62,124 nucleotides of DNA, from NCBI GenBank assembly GCA_002898555.1, contig BEHR01000021.1, positions 1 to 62,124 on the forward strand. Direction: 5' to 3'. The position numbers and the translations under genes were made by a program. Shown in pieces: positions 34,044-42,806 of this stretch (positions are counted from its first letter, which is position 1; every line of letters starts with the position of its first letter). The notes below the pieces were generated by a model that worked only from the letters and a program-made list of their open reading frames with translations, did no database searches and was not told the origin of the DNA. This DNA comes from a bacterium HR15 (GTDB lineage Bacteria; Armatimonadota; Fimbriimonadia; Fimbriimonadales; GBS-DC).

Positions 34044-36329
34044 ATGAACGAGTATGGCTTTGTTTCCGCCGAAATCGGCGGACGCATGCTTTCGCTGGAG
34101 ACGGGACTACTGGCGCGACAAGCAACCAGCGCCGTCGTCGTGCGCTATGGGGATACGGTGGTGCTGGTCACCGCCACGATGAGTCCCCATGCCCGCACCG
34201 AGATCGATTTCTTTCCGCTCGTGGTGGACTTCGAAGAGCGCAAATATGCTGTCGGCAAAATCCCAGGCGGGTTCATCAAGCGTGGAGGGCGACCCTCAGA
34301 TGAGTCGATTGTGCAGGGACGCCTTGTCGACCGTGCTATTCGCCCCTTGTTCCCCAAGGGGATGCGCAACGAGGTGCAGGTGATTGTGCTGCCACTCTCA
34401 GTGGACTTCGATCACCCGCCCGCCGTGCTGGGGCTGATTGGCGCGTCGGCTGCGCTCACCATTTCACCCATCCCATGGAACGGTCCGCTGGGCGCGGTGC
34501 GCGTCGGCTGTATCAATGGCGAACTCATTATCAATCCCACCAGCGACCTCACGGAGCAGTCCTCTTTAGAGCTGGTGGTCGCCAGTCGCCCCGACCATGT
34601 GATGATGATTGAAGCCGATGCCGATCAAATCAGCGAGGAGCTGATGATGCAAGCGATTGATCTTGCCCATGAGGAGAACCAGAAAGTCATCGCGCTGATT
34701 GAAGAGCTGCGCCAGCAGGTGGGCAAGCCGAAGGCGGAAGTGCCGCTCTATCTGGTCAGCTCCGAGCTGAAGCAAGCCGTGCGCGACTTTGCCGGCGCGA
34801 GCCTGCGCGAGGCCATTTTGAACCCCGATAAGGTGGCGCGCGAAGCGGGACTGCAACAGCTAAAGGAGGAAATCGTCGCGCAGATGAACACCCCGCCCGA
34901 CCCCGAATCGCCCCCACCTTACGAAGGGCGCGAACTGGAACTCTCGATGGCGGTCGACGAGGTCATCAAAGAGCAGGTACGCCAGATGATCCTGGATGAG
35001 GGCAAGCGTCCTGACGGGCGCGCCCCACACGAAATTCGCGAGATTCGCTGTGCCGTCGGCATCCTACCACGCACACACGGCAGCGGACTGTTCCAGCGCG
35101 GGCAAACCCAAGTGCTAACCACCTGTACGCTGGGCGCGCTCCAAGAAGCGCAGATCCTGGATGCCCTGACCGAAGAGGAGACCAAGCGCTATATGCACTT
35201 CTACAACTTCCCGCCTTTTAGCGTGGGGGAGGTGCGTCCCATGCGCGGTCCGGGGCGCCGTGAAATCGGGCACGGAATGCTGGCGGAACGCGCCCTCGTG
35301 CGCATGATCCCTTCCGAAGAGGAGTTCCCATACGCCATCCTGCTCTACTCGGAGGTGCTGGAATCCAACGGTTCCACCTCGATGGCAAGTGTGTGCGGGA
35401 GTACGCTCGCCCTCATGGATGCTGGCGTGCCCATCAAGGCGCCCGTTGCCGGCATCGCCACCGGGTTGGTGTTCGAAAGCGAAGACCGCTATGTGCTGCT
35501 GACCGATATTCAGGGCATGGAAGACGCCTGTGGCGATATGGACTTCAAGGTGGCAGGCACAGAAAGGGGCATCACCGCCATCCAGTTGGATCTCAAAATC
35601 CCCGGCTTGCCGCGCAACATCATTGCCGAGACCCTGCAGCGAGCGCGTGAGGCACGCCTGTTTATCCTCCAAAAAATGCTGGAGGTCATCCCCGCACCGC
35701 GTCCAGAAGTCTCGCCACGCGCCCCGCGCATCTTCGTGATGGAGATCAGCCCCGACAAAATCGGCGATGTGATTGGTCCAGGCGGGCGCACTATCAAAAA
35801 GATTACGGCGGAGACTGGGGCCCAAATCCAGATTGAGCAGACAGGCAAAGTGTTCATCGCGGCGCCCGATGGCGAATCGGGCGAGCGTGCCCGCCAGATG
35901 ATCGAAGCGCTGACCAAAGAAGTGGCCGTCGGCGAAGTCTATGTGGGGCGCGTCACGCGCCTGATGTCGCGCGGCGCGTTCGTGGAACTGCTGCCCGGCA
36001 AAGAGGGGCTGGTAGAGTTGCGCGAGTTGACCGATCGGCGCATCAGTCGCCCCGACGAAGTGGTCAAGGTGGGCGACCTGCTGCGCGTGCGCGTGAAAGA
36101 AATCGACAGCCTGGGGCGGGTCAACCTAACGGCGCGCGGGCTGGAGCAGACACTCAAAACGCTGCAGGGCGGCGGCAGCGAGCCGTCGCGACCCGCCGGC
36201 GCTCCAACCCCGACAGCACGCCCACACCGACCTGCGCCCCCGCGACCCCCACAGGGTGAACCACAACGCGAACGCAAGCCCGAACCGCCCGAAGAGCTGC
36301 CCAAACCGCAGTTCCGCCCCAAGCGGTGA
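34044..36329 (+). CDS. pnp: Polyribonucleotide nucleotidyltransferase (PNPase)
   Basis: 3'-5' phosphorolytic exoribonuclease, homotrimer, part of RNA decay. 761 residues. First RNase PH domain (EIGGRMLSLETGLLARQATS, FFPLVVDFEERKYAVGKIPGGF), helical linker, second RNase PH domain (RPDGRAPHEIREIRC, RGQTQVLTTCTLG, GTERGITAIQLDLKI). KH domain is at about 555-620 (KIGDVIGPGGRTIKKITAETG) and S1 domain at about 625-695 (GEVYVGRVTRLMSRGAFVELLPGKEGLV). A Pro/Arg-rich tail ends the protein. SD AGGAGG. Likely autoregulated by its leader as in other bacteria, but no site is evident. Confidence 0.98.
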   Translation: MNEYGFVSAEIGGRMLSLETGLLARQATSAVVVRYGDTVVLVTATMSPHARTEIDFFPLVVDFEERKYAVGKIPGGFIKRGGRPSDESIVQGRLVDRAIRPLFPKGMRNEVQVIVLPLSVDFDHPPAVLGLIGASAALTISPIPWNGPLGAVRVGCINGELIINPTSDLTEQSSLELVVASRPDHVMMIEADADQISEELMMQAIDLAHEENQKVIALIEELRQQVGKPKAEVPLYLVSSELKQAVRDFAGASLREAILNPDKVAREAGLQQLKEEIVAQMNTPPDPESPPPYEGRELELSMAVDEVIKEQVRQMILDEGKRPDGRAPHEIREIRCAVGILPRTHGSGLFQRGQTQVLTTCTLGALQEAQILDALTEEETKRYMHFYNFPPFSVGEVRPMRGPGRREIGHGMLAERALVRMIPSEEEFPYAILLYSEVLESNGSTSMASVCGSTLALMDAGVPIKAPVAGIATGLVFESEDRYVLLTDIQGMEDACGDMDFKVAGTERGITAIQLDLKIPGLPRNIIAETLQRAREARLFILQKMLEVIPAPRPEVSPRAPRIFVMEISPDKIGDVIGPGGRTIKKITAETGAQIQIEQTGKVFIAAPDGESGERARQMIEALTKEVAVGEVYVGRVTRLMSRGAFVELLPGKEGLVELRELTDRRISRPDEVVKVGDLLRVRVKEIDSLGRVNLTARGLEQTLKTLQGGGSEPSRPAGAPTPTARPHRPAPPRPPQGEPQRERKPEPPEELPKPQFRPKR

Positions 36330-36415
36330 ACACCCAATTAGACTTGTCAGACAGAGCCGACTCGTCTGACCAAAAAAATTTCAGGAGCAACGGAGCGAAG
36401 GAGGTGGAAACAACT

Positions 36416-37378
36416 ATGGATCGCAACCTTGGCATGGACTTTGTACGGGCAACGGAGGCGGCTGCACTCAGCGCAGGACGCTGGGTGGGCAAAGGCGACC
36501 GCCACGCCGTCGACCAAGCCGCCTGCGAGGCGATGCGCCGCGCCCTCAACGATATCGATATGCGCGGCATCGTCGTCATCGGGGAAGGCGAGCGCGATGA
36601 AGCGCCCATGCTCTATATCGGTGAAGAGTTGGGCACAGGCAACGGCTATCGCGTGCAAATCGCCGTTGACCCCGTAGAAGGCACCAACCTGGTGGCCAAC
36701 GGGATGCCCGGGGCCATCAGTGTGATCGCTGCCGCCGTCGAAGGCGAGGGGCGACTCCTGCACGCGCCCGATATCTATATGGACAAGCTGGTGGTAGGAC
36801 CCGCTGCCAAAGGCGCGGTCGATATCACCCTGCCCCCACGCATGAACCTCAAGGTTATCGCGAAGAGCCTTGGCAAAGAGATTCAGGACCTGACCGTCGG
36901 CATGCTGGAACGTCCACGCCATGAGCAACTCATCCGCGAGATTCGCTCCGCCGGCGCACGCATTCGGCTGGTCTCTGATGGTGACCTGTCGTTGGCATTA
37001 GAAGCGTTGGACCCGAATGGCGAGATCGATGTGTTGATGGGCATCGGGGGCGCGCCCGAAGGCGTGCTGTCTGCTGCCGCTGCCCTCTGCATGGGTGGTG
37101 AGATGCAGGCGCGGCTGGTGTTCCGCAACGAACAGGAGCGCGAGCGTGCCCGCCAACTGCTCGGCACCGAGGATGTGGATCGCGTGCTGACCCTGGAAGA
37201 CCTCGCATGGGGCAATGTGGTGTTCGTCGCGACGGGTATCACAGGGGGCAATCTGCTCGGTGGCGTGCGCTACACAGGCTGGGGCGCCATTACCCATTCG
37301 GTCGTGATGCGCTCACGCAGCGGCACCATCCGCTGGCTGACCACGCACCACCATTTCCACCACGACCCGCGCTACTGA
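36416..37378 (+). CDS. glpX: Class II fructose-1,6-bisphosphatase
   Basis: Gluconeogenic hydrolysis of fructose 1,6-bisphosphate, metal dependent. 320 residues, normal for GlpX. Key segments are RNLGMDFVRATEAAALSAGRW, GIVVIGEGERDEAPML (metal-binding Glu), VDPVEGTN, KLVVGPAAKG, IRLVSDGDLSLAL, GIGGAPEGVLSAAA and THSVVMRSRSGTIRW. ATG 36416 follows GGAGGTGG; an in-frame extension overlapping pnp lacks family residues. Probably read through from pnp. Confidence 0.96.
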   Translation: MDRNLGMDFVRATEAAALSAGRWVGKGDRHAVDQAACEAMRRALNDIDMRGIVVIGEGERDEAPMLYIGEELGTGNGYRVQIAVDPVEGTNLVANGMPGAISVIAAAVEGEGRLLHAPDIYMDKLVVGPAAKGAVDITLPPRMNLKVIAKSLGKEIQDLTVGMLERPRHEQLIREIRSAGARIRLVSDGDLSLALEALDPNGEIDVLMGIGGAPEGVLSAAAALCMGGEMQARLVFRNEQERERARQLLGTEDVDRVLTLEDLAWGNVVFVATGITGGNLLGGVRYTGWGAITHSVVMRSRSGTIRWLTTHHHFHHDPRY

Positions 37379-37389
37379 GAGGTCGAAGC

Positions 37390-38196
37390 TTAGCCGCCCT
37401 CGCGGCTGTCGGGGCTGGTCTGCCCGCTCTGGAGTTTGCGCTCCAGCTCCTCCAGCTCTTTTAGCACATCGCCCTCCGCGACAGCGGTAGGTTGAACGGT
37501 GGGCGCTGCGCCCGCTTCGGCGGGGCGCAGCCCCAGCCGCTGTTCCATTTGCTTGAGTTCCTCCTCCGCTTCCTGGTCGATCTGGGCGTCCTGCAATGCG
37601 GCGATACGCCCTTGCAAGCTCTGGGCAGCCATCTCCTGACGCGCGGCAGCTTCCGCTTCCGCTTTCTGGATACGCTGTTCGGCAGTGCTCCAGCTGGATT
37701 CAAGAGCCTCTACCGAGATGCCCTCCAGCGCTTTGTTAATCGCGGTCTGAATCTGTGCCTGCTTCCAGCGGGCTTTAAGTGCGAGCGCCTGTGCCGTTTT
37801 GACGCGCACCTCCTCCTCCTGACGGCGGATGGCTTGCTTGACCGATTCGACGGTCTCAATGGCTTGTTGCAGCGAGGCACGCAGGGATTCGAGCGCACCT
37901 TCTTGCGCCTTCTTCTCGCGAATAATCTGCAGCGCAAGATCGCGTTTGCCTTGCTGAAGCGCGAGTTCCGCCTTACGCTCCAGGTCGCGCACTGTTTTCT
38001 CCAGTTTATCCACTTCGGCTTGCAGCAGGTTCTTCTGCGTGATGGCTTGAATAGCGCGCTCGCGATTGCGTGCCAGCGTCTCTTGCATCTCGCGCCGCGC
38101 CTGATCGAGCAGGATTTCGGGGTCCTCCAGCTGCTCCACCTTGCCCGTCACCCACGCGACGAGATAACGCCACAATCGTGCCAGTGCCTTTAGCAT
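37390..38196 (-). CDS. pspA: PspA/IM30 (Vipp1) family membrane-remodelling protein
   Basis: ESCRT-III-like helical protein that oligomerises on membranes under envelope stress. 268 residues, nearly all helix. The amphipathic N-terminal helix LKALARLWRYLVAWVTGKVEQLEDPEILLDQ, coiled helices (NRERAIQAITQKNLLQAEVDKLE, LQQAIETVESVKQAIRRQEEEV) and the Ala/Glu-rich end fit the family. A Gly/Pro/Glu linker ends in EELERKLQSG, a possible extra C-terminal helix as in Vipp1. SD GGGGGAG. Convergent with glpX. Confidence 0.9.
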   Translation of the reverse strand: MLKALARLWRYLVAWVTGKVEQLEDPEILLDQARREMQETLARNRERAIQAITQKNLLQAEVDKLEKTVRDLERKAELALQQGKRDLALQIIREKKAQEGALESLRASLQQAIETVESVKQAIRRQEEEVRVKTAQALALKARWKQAQIQTAINKALEGISVEALESSWSTAEQRIQKAEAEAAARQEMAAQSLQGRIAALQDAQIDQEAEEELKQMEQRLGLRPAEAGAAPTVQPTAVAEGDVLKELEELERKLQSGQTSPDSREGG

Positions 38197-38228
38197 TTTT
38201 CACTCCCCCTATTGGTTCAGTTCAGCAA

Positions 38229-38258
38229 AGTATACCCTGCTTATGGCAAACGAATCAA
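38229..38258 (-). promoter_or_regulatory. pspA promoter
   Basis: Minus strand TTGATT (38258-38253) and GGGTATACT (-10 at 38234-38229), spacer 18 bp, 33 nt before the ATG. Confidence 0.6.
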
Positions 38259-38273
38259 GGGGTTTATCGGTAT

Positions 38274-38304
38274 AAAAAAAATGCCGGGGCTTTGCAGCCC
38301 CGGC
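38274..38304 (-). terminator. groESL terminator
   Basis: On the minus strand a 9-bp perfect stem GCCGGGGCT/AGCCCCGGC with a 4-nt loop is followed directly by eight T, 26 nt after the groEL stop. A canonical intrinsic terminator. Confidence 0.9.
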
Positions 38305-38329
38305 TATTGGGGGGTGAGTGGTCTGTGTG

Positions 38330-39943
<1,614 letters not shown>

Positions 39944-39956
39944 TCACCTCCTGAGT

Positions 39957-39990
39957 AAAATTTTTCTCTGACCCAGCCAGAGAAAAATTT
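39957..39990. repeat. Palindrome between groES and groEL
   Basis: AAATTTTTCTCTG (39958-39970) and CAGAGAAAAATTT (39978-39990) form a perfect 13-bp inverted repeat with a 7-nt loop. It is a member of the AAAATTTT/CTCTGACCCAG dispersed family. In the mRNA it makes a hairpin that could act in processing or attenuation. Confidence 0.75.
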
Positions 39991-40277
39991 CAGTCTTGCA
40001 AAATGGCCAAGATATCATCCTCGCGCAGGATGATATACTCCTCGTTGCCCAGCTTGAACTCGGTGCCTCCGTATTTGGAGAACAGCACTCGGTCACCGAC
40101 TTTGACCTCCAGCGGAACGACTCGTCCGTCATCCAGCACACGCCCTGTGCCAACCGCCATCACTTCACCCTCTTGCGGGCGCTCCTTCGCTGTATCGGGC
40201 AAAATAATACCACTTTTTGTCATCTCCTCCGCTGTTTTGGGGCGGACCACCACTCGATCACCTATCGGTTTGAGCAT
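39990..40277 (-). CDS. groS: Co-chaperonin GroES
   Basis: Heptameric lid of GroEL, 95 residues. [27 protein letters not shown], the mobile loop, and [29 protein letters not shown] are canonical. SD AAGGAGGTGT. The first gene of the CIRCE-controlled operon. Its stop lies at the arm of the intergenic palindrome. Confidence 0.98.
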   Translation of the reverse strand: MLKPIGDRVVVRPKTAEEMTKSGIILPDTAKERPQEGEVMAVGTGRVLDDGRVVPLEVKVGDRVLFSKYGGTEFKLGNEEYIILREDDILAILQD

Positions 40278-40374
40278 TTTCCTACACCTCCTTCGCTTTG
40301 TGGATTCGGCAACGGGAGATTAGGAACCCAATCCCTAACTCCCTACTCCCTAATTCTACCTGAATCCCATAAAA

Positions 40375-40402
40375 TTAGCACTCGCGTGGGTGCGAGTGCT
40401 AA
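40375..40402 (-). promoter_or_regulatory. CIRCE operator (HrcA site) with 10-nt spacer
   Basis: TTAGCACTC (40375-40383) and GAGTGCTAA (40394-40402), the full CIRCE half-sites, lie between the groES promoter and gene. The spacer is 10 nt where the classic element has 9; the stem extends to 11 bp (TTAGCACTCGC). It predicts HrcA heat-shock repression. No hrcA gene is in the window. Confidence 0.93.
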
Positions 40403-40413
40403 ACGCGCCTTAA

Positions 40414-40475
40414 TATATACCCTATCGAAGTCGCCTTTGTCAAGGGGGGAAGGAGGGTGTTCGAAAAATCCGCTC
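40414..40475 (-). promoter_or_regulatory. groES promoter with conserved upstream block
   Basis: On the minus strand TTGACA (40443-40438) and GGGTATATA (-10 at 40419-40414) are 18 bp apart, just upstream of CIRCE. Further upstream lies ATTTTTCGAACACCCTCCTT, the block shared with rpoZ and rpsO. Confidence 0.8.
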
Positions 40476-40504
40476 ACCACTCGCCACTCGCTGCTCACCC
40501 ATCG

Positions 40505-40655
40505 CCCCAACTGGAGGGCGAGCCTCCTGGCGTGTAGGGGCAGACCCCCGTGTCTGCCCTAAAACCTTTGTAGGGGCGACCCGACGAATCGCCCCTACCA
40601 CAACTGTTTCAATCCATCGTGTAGGGGCAGACCCCTGTGTCTGCCCCTACCACGA
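40505..40655. repeat. GGGGCAGAC/GTCTGCCCC palindromes
   Basis: Two copies of TAGGGGCAGACCCCYGTGTC followed by TGCCC, plus a GGAGGGCGAGCCTCC copy and a TAGGGGCGACC relative. Each can form a GGGCAGAC/GTCTGCCC stem. The same unit occurs at about 42.24 kb and in tandem at 60.76 kb. Confidence 0.65.
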
Positions 40656-40671
40656 TGGTTTCCATCCATAA

Positions 40672-40696
40672 AAAATCCCCCGATTCGGGGGATTTT
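40672..40696. terminator. Bidirectional terminator-like hairpin
   Basis: AAAATCCCCC and GGGGGATTTT form a 10-bp perfect stem with loop GATTC, T-rich on both strands. The same hairpin stands at the same place in the leader at 60902-60926. It insulates the downstream promoter. Confidence 0.7.
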
Positions 40697-40730
40697 GCCC
40701 CTAAAAAACCCCAGATTCGCCCCTTCCCCC

Positions 40731-40902
40731 TTGACAAAGGCGCAGAAATGGGCTATTAATAGAAGTCAGTGTTGGGGAAAACGCCCTTTCCTGACCGCCC
40801 GAATCCCCAGCAACATGAGTTATAATAGGGCGATGTGGAGAGTGTCACCCTCCCGCATCAGAATAATAGCAGGTTGACGCAGCGTGTTCGCTGCACAGAA
40901 CC
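40731..40902 (+). promoter_or_regulatory. Leader of the HAF/dockerin gene: stacked promoters and hairpins
   Basis: TTGACA (40731-40736), 17 bp, TATTAA (40754-40759), and a second -10 TATAAT (40821-40826). The leader then folds: GATG/CATC enclosing GGAG/CTCC (about 40832-40859), and GGTT/AACC enclosing GCAGCG-TGTT-CGCTGC (40872-40902). The GTGTTGGGGA...CCGCCCGAATCCCC segment is duplicated upstream of the PEP-CTERM gene. Confidence 0.55.
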
Positions 40903-40934
40903 AAGCAGCAAACCATATGAGAGGAGGACGAGCA

Positions 40935-42179
40935 ATGAGCAGTCTACGAGAGCTTGGGCTGGCTTTACTGTTGAGCGCAACCCTGGTTCTGGCGCCTGCG
41001 CAAAGCCTTACTTGGCTGGGGACGCTCACACCTACGGGTGGAAGCAGCGCTGCCGTTGCCGTCTCCAACGATGGGATGGTCGTCGTGGGCGAAGCCAACG
41101 GCTACGCCGTGGTCTGGAACCGAGCGACCAATACGGTGATTCAGGTACATAACGGATCGTCGGCACTTTCGGGGGTCTCTGCGGATGGAACCCGCGCGGT
41201 GGGGTTAACGAACCCCGGCTACTACGGCGACCAACGCGCTTTTATGTGGCAGCCGCCCAATCAATTTGAGTGGCTGCCGCCAGCACCCAATAGATTCTGT
41301 TGGGCGGCGGACATCACCCCCTCAGGCTCCCACGCAGTAGGGAAGGCTGAAGCGTCTTCAGGCAGCAGGCTTCCCGCATTCTGGGATTTGAACGCGCGAC
41401 AGGTTCGCACCTACGCTGTGCCTGGAGATATGTATCATGGGGAAGCGTACGGGATTTCGGATGACGCCCGTACAGTGGTTGCCTTCGGACACGGCAGTGG
41501 CTGGGGCTACAAAGGGGTTGTGTTCCACTTGAACAGCGATGGCAGCGTGGCTGCTTGGGCGTTCCTGAACCCCGTATCGGGGCACTACGGTTGCCTGCCC
41601 CGCGAGGTCTCGGGCGACGGCACGATTGCTGTCGGGAACACGGGCAACCTCTGGGGCGGCAGCTACTATCCTGTAATGTGGCGCGAGGCAAACAACTGGC
41701 AGCCAGAACAACTCGCGCATCTGGGCGGCAATGCAGGAGAGGCTTTCGATATCCGCGGCGATGTCATCGTGGGCTTTTCCAGCTTGCCGAACGGTCAGCG
41801 ACGCGCCGTGCGTTGGCGGGTCGCCACCGCCACCACCGAAGTAGAAGACCTGAACCAGACCTACGCGGCGTTGCTGAGTGATGGCTCGCGCCTTTCGCAA
41901 GCGAATGGCATCTCGGCAAACGGGCGTTATATTGTGGGTCAGGGCTACAACGCCGCCACGGGGCGCGACGAGGCGTTCCTGCTGGACACCCAAGGCTGCG
42001 CCTCGCATAACGGCGATGTGGATGAGAACGGCTGTGTGGATGATGCGGACCTGCTTGCCGTGTTGTTCGCCTTTGGGCAGTCGGGCGCGAATCTGGGTCG
42101 GGTAGATGTGAACTGCGACCAGGTGGTGGACGACGCCGACCTGCTGCAGGTGCTGTTCAACTTTGGGCAAGGGTGTTAG
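40935..42179 (+). CDS. Exported HAF-repeat protein with dockerin-like C-terminus
   Basis: 414 residues. Signal peptide RELGLALLLSATLVLAPAQS. The body has HAF-type repeats (residues about 25-355), each with a G-x-S-x-DG-V-GxA pattern: AVAVSNDGMVVVGEANGYAVVW, GVSADGTRAVG, ITPSGSHAVG, ISDDARTVVAFG, VSGDGTIAVGN, ISANGRYIVGQGYN. The last 55 residues form two Asp-rich loops (GDVDENGCVDDADLLAVLF and VDVNCDQVVDDADLLQVLFNFGQGC), dockerin type I-like calcium loops. Surface or secreted, binding partner unknown. SD GAGGAGG. Its elaborate leader is shared with the PEP-CTERM gene. Confidence 0.88.
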   Translation: MSSLRELGLALLLSATLVLAPAQSLTWLGTLTPTGGSSAAVAVSNDGMVVVGEANGYAVVWNRATNTVIQVHNGSSALSGVSADGTRAVGLTNPGYYGDQRAFMWQPPNQFEWLPPAPNRFCWAADITPSGSHAVGKAEASSGSRLPAFWDLNARQVRTYAVPGDMYHGEAYGISDDARTVVAFGHGSGWGYKGVVFHLNSDGSVAAWAFLNPVSGHYGCLPREVSGDGTIAVGNTGNLWGGSYYPVMWREANNWQPEQLAHLGGNAGEAFDIRGDVIVGFSSLPNGQRRAVRWRVATATTEVEDLNQTYAALLSDGSRLSQANGISANGRYIVGQGYNAATGRDEAFLLDTQGCASHNGDVDENGCVDDADLLAVLFAFGQSGANLGRVDVNCDQVVDDADLLQVLFNFGQGC

Positions 42180-42313
42180 TAAGGGAATGCAGGGCGCACA
42201 CGCAGGTGCGCCCCTACCACGATGGTTTCCATCCATCGTGTAGGGGCAGCCCTGCGTGCAATATTTTCTTTTCCGACCCAGACGGGTAGTAAGTGGCGGG
42301 TAAACTTTTGCAA

Positions 42314-42781
42314 ATGCCTTTTATCGGCAAACTGAAGGACTGGCTCTGGTTTGTGGTGCAGGTCGTGCTGTTTGTGCTTTATGCAGGGCTGCTACTCCAT
42401 ATGCCGTCCAGTGAGTGGGGTGAGGTGCGCTGGCTGGGGATCCCGCTTGGGTTGATTGGGGCGGGGTTGCTGATGCCTGCGCTGTATGCCCATGGAGGCA
42501 AACTGACCCCGCTGCCGGAGCCAAAGCGTGAGCTGGGGCTTTTGCGCACGGGCGTTTATGCCTATATCCGCCATCCCATCTATACGGGGCTGCTCGCGTT
42601 GGCATTCGCGTTGTCGCTCTGGTTCCAGAACGGTGGCGCGCTGGTCGGAGCCGTATTGCTGACCCTCTTTTTCAACCTGAAGGCGCGTGAGGAGGAGCGC
42701 CGCCTGCTGCGTTGCTATCCCGAATATGCCCAGTATCAGCGACAGACGGGACGCTTCCTGCCCCGTTGGCGCAAAAGGTGA
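42314..42781 (+). CDS. Isoprenylcysteine/phospholipid methyltransferase-family membrane protein
   Basis: 155 residues. Three to four TM segments (WFVVQVVLFVLYAGLLL, LGIPLGLIGAGLLMPAL, LLALAFALSLWF, ALVGAVLLTLFF) and the ICMT/PEMT signature GVYAYIRHPIYTGLL near residue 85, then EEERRLLRCYPEYAQYQRQTGRFLP. SAM-dependent methylation at the membrane is the family activity, substrate unknown. Start is uncertain: GTG 42293 lacks an SD; ATG 42314 sits 7 nt from GGGTAAACT, the leaderless pattern of this genome. Confidence 0.8.
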   Translation: MPFIGKLKDWLWFVVQVVLFVLYAGLLLHMPSSEWGEVRWLGIPLGLIGAGLLMPALYAHGGKLTPLPEPKRELGLLRTGVYAYIRHPIYTGLLALAFALSLWFQNGGALVGAVLLTLFFNLKAREEERRLLRCYPEYAQYQRQTGRFLPRWRKR

Positions 42782-42806
42782 GTGAAAAAGAGGTACACTC
42801 TCCCTG

